Part shown: in pieces, positions 48,883-57,559 of the stretch
Numbering within the stretch: the stretch's first letter is position 1
How the letters are laid out: every line of letters begins with the position of its first letter
NCBI GenBank assembly: GCA_903928685.1
Contig: CAIYRS010000043.1
Span: 1 to 64,000, forward strand
Length of the DNA: 64,000 nt
Direction: 5' to 3'
From: an uncultured Methylococcaceae bacterium
GTDB taxonomy: Bacteria; Pseudomonadota; Gammaproteobacteria; Methylococcales; Methylomonadaceae
Translations under genes and position numbers: made by a program
Notes under the pieces: generated by a model
What the model was told of the DNA's origin: nothing
The model's input: only the letters and a program-made list of their open reading frames with translations
Database searches by the model: none

Positions 48883-49602
48883 ATGAAAACACTAATTACT
48901 CTATTGCTGTTAGCCAGCTTGTCTTTCGGGGCCAATGCCGCAGAAGACATTCATTTACAAAAAGCCCGTATTGACATAAACGATAAAACCTCGCTTTTAC
49001 GGGGCGCAAAACATTTTGTCACCTATTGTTTAGGCTGCCATTCTGCAAAATATATGCGTTATTTGCGGATTGCTTTAGATACTGGCGTCAATGAAAAAGT
49101 CGTATTGAAAGAAATCGCACCGGAAGGCGCGAGCATTTATGACCAATTGCATAGCGCCATGAACAAGCACGATGCTGAAAAGTGGTTTGGCACGCAACCG
49201 CCAGACTTATCATTAATTGCCCGCTCACGTGGTCAGGATTGGCTTTATAGCTATCTAAAAAGCTATTACACCGACACCAAGCGTCCTTTTGGCGTCAACA
49301 ACCTCATTTTCCCAGATACCGCCATGCCTAACCCGCTTTGGCAATTACAAGGCGAACAACACGCCGAACAAAGAAAAACCATCTGGGGAGAACATGCTGA
49401 ACTGGTATTGGCAGAAGAAGGCAGCTTATCTGAGAGAGAATTTGACGTGATGGTTAACGACCTAGTCAACTTCCTGGTTTATGTCGGCGAACCAATCAAA
49501 GTGGAACGGGAAAGCATGGGTAAATACGTGCTTCTGTTCTTCAGTATTTTCTTCATCCTTGCGTATCTTTTGAAAAAAGAATATTGGAAAGATATTCATT
49601 AA
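48883..49602 (+). CDS. petC: Cytochrome c1 of the bc1 complex
   Basis: A 239-residue c-type cytochrome with a signal peptide (about 1-19), heme site CLGCH near 49-53, the Met ligand in DTAMPNP near 146-150, and a C-terminal membrane anchor (about 213-230). It passes electrons from the Rieske protein to soluble cytochromes and then to the terminal oxidase. Last gene of petABC, followed by a terminator. Confidence 0.96.
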   Translation: MKTLITLLLLASLSFGANAAEDIHLQKARIDINDKTSLLRGAKHFVTYCLGCHSAKYMRYLRIALDTGVNEKVVLKEIAPEGASIYDQLHSAMNKHDAEKWFGTQPPDLSLIARSRGQDWLYSYLKSYYTDTKRPFGVNNLIFPDTAMPNPLWQLQGEQHAEQRKTIWGEHAELVLAEEGSLSEREFDVMVNDLVNFLVYVGEPIKVERESMGKYVLLFFSIFFILAYLLKKEYWKDIH

Positions 49603-49607
49603 TCCCC

Positions 49608-49647
49608 AAAAGGCCTGGGTATTGTTTCGGCAATATCTAGGCTTTTA
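49608..49647 (+). terminator. Terminator of petABC
   Basis: A 12-bp stem (49613-49624 with 49631-49642, two G-T pairs), extended by A-T pairs, with a 6-base loop and a TTTT tail. It starts just after the petC stop codon. Confidence 0.65.
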
Positions 49648-49753
49648 AACCCTCTGCTTCCCATAGAACCGCGCCCTCGCAAAATCTTCCCCATTTTTTG
49701 TGCTACAATAGCCACTTTTTTATTCTTATAGTCGTCTAAAGAGGTTGTTATTT

Positions 49754-50389
49754 GTGGCAAATATTATTACCCGTAAATCTGTAATGACACTTTTTTCATC
49801 ACCTACTTGTCCGATGAGCCACTGCGCCCGATTTGTATTGCACGAAAAGGGAATTACTGCCGACATTGAATATTACGATCCTAACGATCCACCAGAAGAT
49901 TTATTGGAACTCAACCCGACTGGCACTTCACCAACACTCATTGAGCGTGATCTAGTCCTTTATGATTCGCGTATCATCATGGAATATCTTGATGAACGTT
50001 TTCCACACCCGCCTTTACATCAAATGGATCCGGTTTCACGGGCAACGGCACGCATGGTTATCAAGCGTATTGACCAAGATTGGTATCAATTATTGGATGA
50101 AATTTTGTACTCCGGCGAGAAAAAATCTGCCCGCGCCAAAAAACTGTTACGCGAAAGCCTGCTGTCATCAGCACCTATTTTTGCCGCCCGCCCGTTCTTT
50201 ATGAATGACGAGTTTTCCTTAATTGATTGTGTCATTGGCCCATTGTTGTGGCGCTTGCCGAGCATAGGCATTGACGTCAGCACCCCAAATGAAGAAATCA
50301 CCAGCTACGCACAACGTATCTTTAAACGCAGCGGCTTCAAACGCAGTTTAAGTGAAGCTGAAAAAGACATGGTAGAAATGCAAAAATGA
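49754..50389 (+). CDS. sspA: Stringent starvation protein A
   Basis: Glutathione-S-transferase-fold protein that binds RNA polymerase in starvation and represses H-NS in enterobacteria. From the GTG at 49754 it is 211 residues and begins MANIITRKSVMTLFS, which matches the E. coli start; GAGG lies at proper distance. An earlier TTG at 49745 is less likely. The family motif SRIIMEYLDERFPHPPL is intact. It overlaps sspB by 4 bases. Confidence 0.95.
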   Translation: MANIITRKSVMTLFSSPTCPMSHCARFVLHEKGITADIEYYDPNDPPEDLLELNPTGTSPTLIERDLVLYDSRIIMEYLDERFPHPPLHQMDPVSRATARMVIKRIDQDWYQLLDEILYSGEKKSARAKKLLRESLLSSAPIFAARPFFMNDEFSLIDCVIGPLLWRLPSIGIDVSTPNEEITSYAQRIFKRSGFKRSLSEAEKDMVEMQK

Positions 50390-50760
50390 ACCCTTTGAAG
50401 CCTTACTTAATCCGCGCGGTTTATGAATGGATTATTGATTGTGATTTGACGCCATATTTGCAGGTCAATGCTGAATGGCCAAACACCATTATTCCCCAGC
50501 AATTTGTCGATAACGGCATCATTATTTTGAATATAAGGCCACAAGCGATACAAGGCTTGTCATTAGGTAATGAGCTGATTAGCTTTAGCGCCCGCTTTAG
50601 CGGCAAACCCATGCACATTTCCGTACCCATACAGGCTGTTTTGGCGATTTACGCCCAAGAGAACGGAAAGGGCATGGTTTTCGACCCCAGCAATGAAGAA
50701 ACGCCCCCGCCGCCAGAAAATAAACCTACTGGCAAACCGACGTTACGGGTAGTGAAATAA
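50386..50760 (+). CDS. sspB: ClpXP adaptor SspB
   Basis: Ribosome-associated adaptor that brings ssrA-tagged proteins to ClpXP. The 124 residues have the family core PYLIRAVYEWIIDCDLTPYL at the start, the central AVLAIYA strand and a flexible tail ending in a ClpX-docking motif (TLRVVK). It is coupled to sspA by an ATGA overlap. Confidence 0.95.
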   Translation: MNPLKPYLIRAVYEWIIDCDLTPYLQVNAEWPNTIIPQQFVDNGIIILNIRPQAIQGLSLGNELISFSARFSGKPMHISVPIQAVLAIYAQENGKGMVFDPSNEETPPPPENKPTGKPTLRVVK

Positions 50761-50817
50761 TTATCCACCTTACTACCTATAAAGCTGACGAGACCCACGC
50801 TAGCCACTGATCTTGGT

Positions 50818-50851
50818 AAAAAACAGGGCTAAACAATCCTAAATTGCCCTG
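50818..50851 (-). terminator. Probable terminator of the tusA-like gene
   Basis: A 6-bp outer stem (50824-50829 with 50846-50851) with a few inner pairs is followed by six T on the minus strand. It sits 11 bases past the end of the sulfurtransferase gene. Confidence 0.55.
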
Positions 50852-50861
50852 CCAATCCCCA

Positions 50862-51092
50862 TTATTTTTTCCGGATATAAAACACTTGGGCATGGTCAAC
50901 GCGGTGAATTTCAAGCAACAGATGCCCTGTTTGGTCTACATAAACACCAATATCCAAATGTGCCGCCGGATCAGTCGCAATCACCTTTACCACCTCACCA
51001 CTAGCCATCTTCACCAAGGCTTTTTTTAAGCGCAACAGCGGTAAAGGACATAACAAACCACTGGCATCAAGTTCTGTATCAAATTCCATCAT
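50862..51092 (-). CDS. TusA/SirA-family sulfurtransferase
   Basis: A 76-residue protein with the family's sulfur-carrying Cys in GLLCPLPLLRLKKAL (13-27). TusA-type proteins pass sulfur to tRNA modification or sulfur-oxidation enzymes. This copy's partner is not identifiable; cysG, divergent from it, is a siroheme gene for sulfite or nitrite reduction, a possible but unproven link. Confidence 0.9.
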   Translation of the reverse strand: MMEFDTELDASGLLCPLPLLRLKKALVKMASGEVVKVIATDPAAHLDIGVYVDQTGHLLLEIHRVDHAQVFYIRKK

Positions 51093-51167
51093 ATTGGTTT
51101 TATTTTTCTTTGCTTAGGTTGAAGTGCTTATAATACCACCCCCTGAAATCCAAATAGCAGCGTAACA

Positions 51168-52553
51168 ATGGATTATTTCCCTGTTTTTGTAGAGCTTAAA
51201 AACCAACCTTGCCTCATTATTGGCGGCGGCGAAATTGCTGCCAGAAAAATCGGCTTACTGATTAAAGCCAACGCCAACATCACCGTCATCACTAAAACCG
51301 TTAGCCACCAGATTACTGAAATAAACCAGTACTACCCGCTAACCATCATCGAAAAACAGTTTGACGCCAGCGATGTTACCAGGCAGTTTCGTTTAATCAT
51401 TTCCGCAACCAACGATCACACCACCAACCAGCAAGTTGCCGATGCCGCAAACGCCCAAGGGATTTTAGTGAATGTGGTTGATAGCCCGGATTTATGCAGC
51501 TTTATTTTTCCGGCGATTATTGACCGCTCACCGATTATTGCGGCGGTTTCATCCGGCGGTGCTGCGCCAGTTTTGGCACGGTTGTTAAGGGCGAAAATAG
51601 AAACCGTCATTCCGCCTTATTACGGTCGTTTGGCGCAATTAGCAGAACGCTTCCGGGATAAAGTAAAAGCGCAATTTTCCGAAGGCAATCAGCGGCGAAT
51701 TTTTTGGGAAAATTGTTTTCAGGGCGCGGTTGCCGAACAAGTATTTGCAGGCAATGATTTAAAAGCCGAACAACTATTGCTGGCAGCATTGGAAGACGAA
51801 CAGCAAGACAATAGCGGAGAAGTCTATTTAATTGGTGCTGGCCCTGGTGCGGCGGATTTATTGACCTTCCGCGCCTTACGGTTAATGCAGCAGGCTGACG
51901 TGGTCGTGTATGACCATTTGGTATCGCCAGACATCATCGAATTGGCTAGACGCGATTCTGAAAAAATTTATGTTGGCAAGCAACGCCAAAACCATACCTT
52001 ACCGCAGGAATCCATCAACCAATTGCTGGCGGATTTGGCAAAAGCAGGCAAACGGGTAGCGCGGCTGAAAGGTGGTGACCCGTTTATTTTCGGACGTGGC
52101 GGTGAAGAAATCGAAACCCTGATGCAAGAAGGCGTCCGCTTTCAAGTTGTACCTGGCATCACCGCCGCTTCTGGCTGCGCTACTTATGCAGGCATTCCAC
52201 TTACCCACCGTGACCACGCGCAATCCTGTACCTTTGTCACCGGGCATTTAAAAGACGATTCTATCAATCTCAATTGGACACAATTAGCCGCCCCCAACCA
52301 AACCATTGTGGTCTATATGGGGCTGGTTGGTCTGGAAAAAATCTGCCAATCACTAATAGCACACGGCAGCCCAAAAGACTTGCCTGCCGCTATGATCCAA
52401 CAAGGCACCACCAACAATCAGCGGGTTGTGACTGGCACATTAAGCACTTTACCCGCCCAAGTCACCCAATTAGCCATAAGCCCGCCAACGCTGGTCATTA
52501 TTGGCACCGTGGTATCATTACATGAAAAACTGAAGTGGTTTAAGCAGCTATAA
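51168..52553 (+). CDS. cysG: Siroheme synthase (fused three-activity enzyme)
   Basis: Makes siroheme from uroporphyrinogen III. The 461 residues combine a N-terminal precorrin-2 dehydrogenase/ferrochelatase (1-205, with LIIGGGEIAARKI) and a C-terminal uroporphyrinogen-III methyltransferase (about 213-455, with VYLIGAGPGAADLLT, RLKGGDPFIFGRGGEE and VVPGITAASG). Siroheme serves assimilatory nitrite and sulfite reductases. A hairpin with T-run follows. Confidence 0.97.
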   Translation: MDYFPVFVELKNQPCLIIGGGEIAARKIGLLIKANANITVITKTVSHQITEINQYYPLTIIEKQFDASDVTRQFRLIISATNDHTTNQQVADAANAQGILVNVVDSPDLCSFIFPAIIDRSPIIAAVSSGGAAPVLARLLRAKIETVIPPYYGRLAQLAERFRDKVKAQFSEGNQRRIFWENCFQGAVAEQVFAGNDLKAEQLLLAALEDEQQDNSGEVYLIGAGPGAADLLTFRALRLMQQADVVVYDHLVSPDIIELARRDSEKIYVGKQRQNHTLPQESINQLLADLAKAGKRVARLKGGDPFIFGRGGEEIETLMQEGVRFQVVPGITAASGCATYAGIPLTHRDHAQSCTFVTGHLKDDSINLNWTQLAAPNQTIVVYMGLVGLEKICQSLIAHGSPKDLPAAMIQQGTTNNQRVVTGTLSTLPAQVTQLAISPPTLVIIGTVVSLHEKLKWFKQL

Positions 52554-52588
52554 GCACCTTATTAGCCCAAAAATAATAAATAAATTAA

Positions 52589-52617
52589 TTGAATTTTACG
52601 GCTAAATTCCCTATCCT
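52589..52617 (+). promoter_or_regulatory. Candidate promoter of the small cytochrome c gene
   Basis: TTGAAT (52589-52594) and TATCCT (52612-52617) are separated by exactly 17 bases. Each matches four of six consensus bases. It would give a leader of about 66 bases that contains a hairpin with a T-run. Confidence 0.35.
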
Positions 52618-52639
52618 TTTGGAGTTTAACTTTTAACCG

Positions 52640-52668
52640 GACTGTATGTAAAAACCACAGTCTTTTTT
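52640..52668 (+). terminator. Hairpin with T-run after cysG / in the cytochrome c leader
   Basis: A 6-bp stem (52640-52645 with 52657-52662) is followed at once by six T (52663-52668). It may simply end cysG transcription, or act as an attenuator if the promoter at 52589 is real. Confidence 0.45.
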
Positions 52669-52689
52669 AACACTAGAAGAGGTCTCATT

Positions 52690-53028
52690 ATGAAAAAATT
52701 ATTAATCGCAGCAGCTAGCGTTGCTTTAATTGCATTAAGCGCACAAGCATCAGCTGATGAGCAAATCGAAATCGGTAAAAAAATCTATGAACGCGCTTTT
52801 GGTCGCGGTTGCGGCACTTGCCATGACATCGCTTCAAACCCACAATTAACTTCTTTGATTAAAGCTGGCCAATTGGACAGAGGTAAATTTGAACAAGTTT
52901 TGAAAGAAGGCAAAGGCGGCATGCCAAAAGCCATTGAAGAAATCATGAAAAACAAAGCAGTTGAAAAAGCGGGTTACGGCGAAGACCAAGCTGTTGACGC
53001 TTTATATAAATATTTGGAAACAAAATAA
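52690..53028 (+). CDS. Small periplasmic c-type cytochrome
   Basis: A 112-residue single-heme cytochrome. Signal peptide 1-22 (ending ASA), heme motif CGTCH near 40-44 and a possible Met ligand in GGMPKA. The mature protein of about 90 residues is the size of a soluble electron carrier. Codon use is strongly biased, as in pmo, suggesting heavy expression. AGAGG lies before the ATG. The partner is unknown; bc1 subunits are encoded 3 kb away, and methanotrophs also need c-type carriers for methanol dehydrogenase. Confidence 0.9.
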   Translation: MKKLLIAAASVALIALSAQASADEQIEIGKKIYERAFGRGCGTCHDIASNPQLTSLIKAGQLDRGKFEQVLKEGKGGMPKAIEEIMKNKAVEKAGYGEDQAVDALYKYLETK

Positions 53029-53050
53029 TCGTTTACCAAACTGCACCAAC

Positions 53051-53090
53051 AAAAAAGCCGCCAAAATCAGTAACTTTGGCGGCTTTTTTT
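53051..53090. terminator. Bidirectional terminator between convergent genes
   Basis: A perfect 9-bp stem (53057-53065 with 53075-53083) with a 9-base loop is flanked by an A-run on the left and a T-run on the right. It ends the cytochrome c gene on the plus strand and the membrane coiled-coil gene on the minus strand. Confidence 0.9.
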
Positions 53091-53105
53091 ATGCGTTAAA
53101 TTTTT

Positions 53106-53702
53106 TTATTGCTTATTTAAATAACGGACAAGCATTTCTTTGTAAGGCAGTTTACGGACGTTTTTAAACCAAATGCTCGCCAGTGCTGCCAACATCAAAC
53201 CACAAGACGCAAAACTCAGATAGATCAAGCGTTTTAAGTGCGACATTTCTTGAATCAATTGCTCGTTAACAGAACCATCTGTGGTCGTAGCTTGTTTTTT
53301 TACTGGCTCAGAATAACTGCGTAAAACTTTGACATCATTCTTTAAAGCCTCAATAGTGCCTAAAGAACTGTTCAGCGTACCTGCACGCAGATTTTCTTCT
53401 AATGAGCTTAATTTGCTTTCAATTGAGCCACTCAGCAAACCCACCAACTGCCCTTTTAAAGCATCCACTTCCGCTGTCAAACGCGGGCTATCAGCCGTGG
53501 CATAAAGGTCGTCGGCGGTGATTTTTTTGTATTGCCCCAAAAAATCATTTTTAGGTAAGGCCAAGTAACCGCCAACAAAAATAACCGTCATCAAAAACAC
53601 CACACCACGGACTAGCCATCGGTTGCTTTTCATCAACGCCTGATGCGAAGGGATCCTTTGCAGAACGATGATCTCTGTTTTGGTCTTATCGTTATCGCTC
53701 AT
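53106..53702 (-). CDS. Two-helix membrane protein with periplasmic helical region
   Basis: A 198-residue protein of unknown family. Membrane helices at about 30-48 and 159-177 flank a 110-residue loop rich in charged residues and leucine that looks coiled-coil. Both termini would be cytoplasmic and basic. GAGG lies upstream of the ATG. It stands alone between argG and the cytochrome c gene. No function can be given. Confidence 0.75.
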   Translation of the reverse strand: MSDNDKTKTEIIVLQRIPSHQALMKSNRWLVRGVVFLMTVIFVGGYLALPKNDFLGQYKKITADDLYATADSPRLTAEVDALKGQLVGLLSGSIESKLSSLEENLRAGTLNSSLGTIEALKNDVKVLRSYSEPVKKQATTTDGSVNEQLIQEMSHLKRLIYLSFASCGLMLAALASIWFKNVRKLPYKEMLVRYLNKQ

Positions 53703-53803
53703 GTTTGCTTCCTCTTAAACCAGATGGGGCAAGTGTCTGGCGTGGGGCCTTAAATTATTATAATTATGGGTTTGCTGATGGTTACTTTACCAGCCAGATT
53801 TTG

Positions 53804-55018
53804 TTATTTACGCTGCTTGGCGGCGGCAATCCGCATTCTTAAGGCATTTAATTTGATAAAGCCTTCGGCATCTTTTTGGTTATAAGCACCGCCATCATCT
53901 TCAAAAGTAGCGATACTTTCATCAAACAAGCTATCCGTTGCGGAGGCACGACCTACCACGGTGACATTGCCTTTATACAATTTCAAACGGACTTTACCAT
54001 TAACAGACACTTGCGATGCGTCAATCATGGTTTGCAGCATTTTCCGCTCAGGACTCCACCAGTAGCCGTTATAGATTAACGACGCATAACGTGGCATCAA
54101 CTCGTCTTTCAAATGCGCGACTTCGCGATCCAAGGTCAGCGACTCAATAGCGCGATGCGCTTTTAACATCACCGTACCACCTGGGGTTTCGTAGCAACCG
54201 CGTGATTTCATACCAACGTAGCGGTTTTCAACAATATCTAAACGGCCTATGCCATTTGCGCCAGCTATTTTATTCAGCGCAGCCATGACTTCCGCCGGGC
54301 TGTGTGGCTCATCGTTAATAGCGACAATATCACCTTGGGCGAAAGTCAGCTCAATGTAAGTAGCTTGGTCTGGCGCTGCTTCTGGTGAAACCGACCAACG
54401 CCACATATCTTCTTCCGGCTCTGCCCAAGGGTCTTCCAAGACGCGGCCTTCATAAGAAATATGCAATAAATTGGCATCCATAGAATAAGGCGAGGTTTTG
54501 CCTTTTTTCATTTCTACAGGAATGCCGTGTTTTTCGGCATAGTTCAATAGCGTTTGCCGGGACGTCAGATCCCATTCGCGCCAAGGGGCGATGACTTTAA
54601 TATCTGGACGTAACGCATAAGCGCCTAATTCAAAGCGGACTTGATCGTTACCTTTGCCAGTCGCGCCATGGGAAATGGCATCAGCGCCAGTTTCGTTGGC
54701 AATATCGATCAGCCTTTTGGCAATCAGGGGACGGGCAATTGAAGTACCGAGCAAATATTCGCCTTCATAAATAGCGTTTGCGCGGAACATGGGGAATACG
54801 AAATCGCGGGCAAATTCTTCGCGTAAATCGTCAATGTAAATTTCTTTGATGCCCATTGCTTGGGCTTTGCTGCGGGCTGGTTCGACTTCTTCACCTTGGC
54901 CTAAATCGGCGGTGAAAGTGACCACTTCACATGCGTAAACATCCTGTAACCATTTGAGAATAACAGAGGTATCCAAACCACCCGAATAAGCCAAAACGAC
55001 TTTGTTAACGTCTGACAT
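53804..55018 (-). CDS. argG: Argininosuccinate synthase
   Basis: Joins citrulline and aspartate using ATP in arginine synthesis. From the ATG at 55018 it is 404 residues, starting [17 protein letters not shown] with the PP-loop. [32 protein letters not shown] and the later [10 protein letters not shown] follow. A GTG four codons earlier (55030) is possible, but AGGTG is well placed for 55018. Confidence 0.97.
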   Translation of the reverse strand: MSDVNKVVLAYSGGLDTSVILKWLQDVYACEVVTFTADLGQGEEVEPARSKAQAMGIKEIYIDDLREEFARDFVFPMFRANAIYEGEYLLGTSIARPLIAKRLIDIANETGADAISHGATGKGNDQVRFELGAYALRPDIKVIAPWREWDLTSRQTLLNYAEKHGIPVEMKKGKTSPYSMDANLLHISYEGRVLEDPWAEPEEDMWRWSVSPEAAPDQATYIELTFAQGDIVAINDEPHSPAEVMAALNKIAGANGIGRLDIVENRYVGMKSRGCYETPGGTVMLKAHRAIESLTLDREVAHLKDELMPRYASLIYNGYWWSPERKMLQTMIDASQVSVNGKVRLKLYKGNVTVVGRASATDSLFDESIATFEDDGGAYNQKDAEGFIKLNALRMRIAAAKQRK

Positions 55019-55109
55019 TGCTATTAACACCTAGAGTTGAAAAATGTCTGGGATTATACCGGAAAATTTCGTATCGCTTGGTTTTTTCCCTATACCAACA
55101 GCAACAGGG

Positions 55110-55859
55110 CTATTCAACAACGGTGATGATGTTTTTTTCAGCTAAGCCTTTCAGGATTTGCAAACCGCCATCAATAATCAATTGCGGTTGCGGGTGTTGC
55201 ATTTCGGCAATGATTTGCGCCAATACTTCAGAAGCGACGGCAGTTGGTTGTTCTTGAATAATCGCCAATAAACGATAAGTCATCGGGGTAATTTCCAAAA
55301 AAACCACTTCGTCATACAAATCGCGGTAAACAATCAAAAAAGTGGCGGATTCTGGTGGCGTTAGCGGCAAAAAATTAGGGGCGATTTTGTGTACCGGATA
55401 TTGATAAGCCAAAGGCCAAGCTAAAGGCGACACCTGCAACGATTTTGTCGATAAATTCGCAATGGGAAGCGGATTAATCACAAGCTCTTCTTTGGCTATC
55501 GACAACGCCATTTCTACCCATTCATAATGCGCCAATTCCACCAAAAACGGGAAATCATCAGGATGGCTGCGTTCTTGCTGCAAAAAGCCAATAAACTCTT
55601 CGGGGATTTCAGAAAAATACGGCGATTCACAGGTGTGATTAGCAAAAAAATCTTGCGCCAACGCCAGCCATTGCTGGTCGTCCAATAATTTTCGGATTAC
55701 CGGAAAATTGCTGGATAAAAAATTCTCGATATTATTAAAAAACAACTCCCGGTACATCGCCATACGTTGTTCGGCGACATCGGCAGGTGCGGGATTAGCT
55801 TCTGGGTTTCTGATATAAGCAGCAAATTCGCGTTGTTTAGCGTTGAAATCGACTTTCAT
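55110..55859 (-). CDS. hvfC: HvfC-type DUF2063 partner protein
   Basis: DUF2063 protein of 249 residues from the ATG at 55859. The N-terminal helical domain has FNAKQREFAAYIRNP, the tyrosine-rich YRELFFNNIENFLSSNFP and FLQQERSH. In HvfA/bufferin and methanobactin systems such proteins (MbnC-like in role) bind the precursor and the DUF692 enzyme. The frame runs further back to 55922, but that lies inside hvfB; this ATG starts one base after the hvfB stop and matches the family N-terminus. Last gene of hvfABC. Confidence 0.92.
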   Translation of the reverse strand: MKVDFNAKQREFAAYIRNPEANPAPADVAEQRMAMYRELFFNNIENFLSSNFPVIRKLLDDQQWLALAQDFFANHTCESPYFSEIPEEFIGFLQQERSHPDDFPFLVELAHYEWVEMALSIAKEELVINPLPIANLSTKSLQVSPLAWPLAYQYPVHKIAPNFLPLTPPESATFLIVYRDLYDEVVFLEITPMTYRLLAIIQEQPTAVASEVLAQIIAEMQHPQPQLIIDGGLQILKGLAEKNIITVVE

Positions 55860-55860
55860 T

Positions 55861-56709
55861 TCAGGCGGATTGCTGAGCGTGTTGTTGTTGCCACGCGGCT
55901 TGGATGAGTTTGATGGTATCAACTTCTTGCTGCAAACCTGCGATAGCGGGGATGTTGAAATCGCGTTCTAATAAAGTAGGAAAAACGCCATATAGTTCAT
56001 AAGCTTTGGCTAACAACTTCCAGACCGGATCGATAATATCCGCGCCATGAGTGTCCACCAAAAAATCTTCGGCTTCTACATAATGCCCGGCGATATGGGC
56101 ATAACTGATACGGCTTGCAGGAATAGCCCGCAAAAAGGCTTCGGCATCGTAACCGTGGTTAATGCTGTTGACGTAGATATTGTTCAAATCCAGCAAAACA
56201 TCACAATCGGCTTCTGCAACCACCGCATTAAAAAAATCGGCTTCGGCCATTTCTTGGCCTGGAGCGGCGTAATAGGAAACATTTTCGATAGCAATCCGCT
56301 GTTCCAAAATATCCTGTACGCGTTTGATTCGGCTAGCCACGTGGGTGACTGCTTCGGCAGTAAAAGGTATCGGCATCAAATCATATAAATGCCCGTCTTT
56401 ACTGCAATAGCTTAAATGTTCGCTATAAAACTTAATTTGGTGTTCGCGCATGAACTGCTTTACTGCCAGCACAAAATCTTCATCCAGCGGATCGGTACTG
56501 CCCAGCGATAAGGACAAGCCATGACAAACAAAATCAAAGCGTTCGGTCATTGCGCGGAATTGTTTACCGTATTTGCCGCCAATAGTAATCCAGTTTTCCG
56601 GTGCGACTTCGTAAAAATCAACCGCTGGCGGCGTTTCTACAACTTCAGATAAAAAACTGCGCCGCAAGCCTAAACCGGCACCGTTAACAACATAAGGTTT
56701 ACTGTTCAT
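55861..56709 (-). CDS. hvfB: HvfB-type DUF692 multinuclear iron peptide-modifying enzyme
   Basis: DUF692 enzyme of 282 residues, the class that turns cysteines of a peptide into oxazolone/thioamide or thiooxazole groups (MbnB, TglH, HvfB, BufB). The TIM barrel carries likely iron ligands at His63 (VCHG), His98 (SEHLS), Glu142 (IENVS), Asp174 (LLDLNN), His209 (AGHY), Asp219/His221 (DTHG) and Glu248 (LLERD). I chose the ATG at 56709, since the earlier one (56745) lies inside a terminator-like hairpin. hvfA lies upstream and hvfC one base downstream. Confidence 0.93.
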   Translation of the reverse strand: MNSKPYVVNGAGLGLRRSFLSEVVETPPAVDFYEVAPENWITIGGKYGKQFRAMTERFDFVCHGLSLSLGSTDPLDEDFVLAVKQFMREHQIKFYSEHLSYCSKDGHLYDLMPIPFTAEAVTHVASRIKRVQDILEQRIAIENVSYYAAPGQEMAEADFFNAVVAEADCDVLLDLNNIYVNSINHGYDAEAFLRAIPASRISYAHIAGHYVEAEDFLVDTHGADIIDPVWKLLAKAYELYGVFPTLLERDFNIPAIAGLQQEVDTIKLIQAAWQQQHAQQSA

Positions 56710-56727
56710 AAAGACATCTGCGCTGGT

Positions 56728-56760
56728 AAAAAAGACAAGGGGCATGTCGCCATACCCCTT
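56728..56760 (-). terminator. Internal terminator/attenuator between hvfA and hvfB
   Basis: A 10-bp stem (56737-56746 with 56751-56760, one G-T pair) with a 4-base loop is followed on the minus strand by GTC and six T (56728-56733). It lies between precursor and enzyme genes, so most transcripts may stop after hvfA. This would give much more precursor than enzyme, as in many RiPP operons. Confidence 0.7.
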
Positions 56761-56780
56761 AATTCACACTAACTAATTAA

Positions 56781-57329
56781 TTAGTGCTTAGTAGCAGCGC
56801 AAGCGCCTTCTTTGCCTTTCATCATTTCGCCACAACCTTGCATGCCTTCACCACAGCCTTTCATCGCTGCGCCACAAGCGCCTTCTTTGGTTTTGGCATC
56901 AGCACAAGCTTTCATTTGTTCGCCACATTGTGAACCACATTTGCCTTCTGCTGCTTTGTCCATTGCGCCACAAGCGCCTTCTTTGCCTTTCATCATCGCG
57001 CCGCAAGTTGATTCCATACCGGCTTTCATTTTGCCGTCTTTCATCATCGCGCCACATTTGGCTTCGCCGCATTTCGCTTCGCCAGCTTTTGGCGTAACTG
57101 CGCCAGCACATGCGCCTTCAGCTGACTTGTTGTTGATTGGTTTATTCATGTTCATCGATGCGCCACAAGCCATCTCAGCAGCTTTACCAGCTTCTGCCAC
57201 TTGCATGTAACCGTTGGACAATTCAGTCATGGCGAACGGGTTAACTTCAGCATTAGCAGGGCTTACCGCAAATGCAGAAACAATGGCTACGCCCATGGCG
57301 GCGGCTAACGGAGTTTTATTAATTTTCAT
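56781..57329 (-). CDS. hvfA: HvfA/bufferin-like Cys- and Met-rich RiPP precursor
   Basis: A 182-residue exported peptide precursor. The signal peptide ends after Ala27 (SPANA). The mature part has 13 cysteines, most in EG-x-CG, EA-KCG or MK-x-CG motifs such as AEGKCG, KEGACG and GEAKCG, the sites that DUF692 enzymes modify in HvfA and bufferins. It also has many methionines (MNMNKP, MKDGKMKAGM, repeated AMMKGKEGACGA), unusual for HvfA. Modular repeats suggest growth by duplication. AGGA precedes the ATG at normal spacing. The product is most likely a periplasmic copper-binding peptide. Confidence 0.88.
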   Translation of the reverse strand: MKINKTPLAAAMGVAIVSAFAVSPANAEVNPFAMTELSNGYMQVAEAGKAAEMACGASMNMNKPINNKSAEGACAGAVTPKAGEAKCGEAKCGAMMKDGKMKAGMESTCGAMMKGKEGACGAMDKAAEGKCGSQCGEQMKACADAKTKEGACGAAMKGCGEGMQGCGEMMKGKEGACAATKH

Positions 57330-57559
57330 AGTGACTTCCTAATTTATTTTTGGTGAACCAATACATATAAAGGTATCGGGTAAAAACGAGCGGGGGTTTG
57401 GTACAACGGGACAAATATACTTCTGTTAAGAAAAAATACAACCTTTACGACTTTTACCTAATACAAAAGTTCTTGATGGGTTATAGGTAGTGAGCGGTGA
57501 ATGGCGACCAACTACATCACTTGCGTCAGCCTATCTACAAGCTACAAATACCATTAACT

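Noticed and set aside
55861-57329. Methanobactin operon (mbnABC)
   Set aside because: The precursor is a long secreted protein with a signal peptide and many EGxCG motifs instead of the short leader-core MbnA peptide, and the partner gene is DUF2063; the HvfABC/bufferin class fits better.
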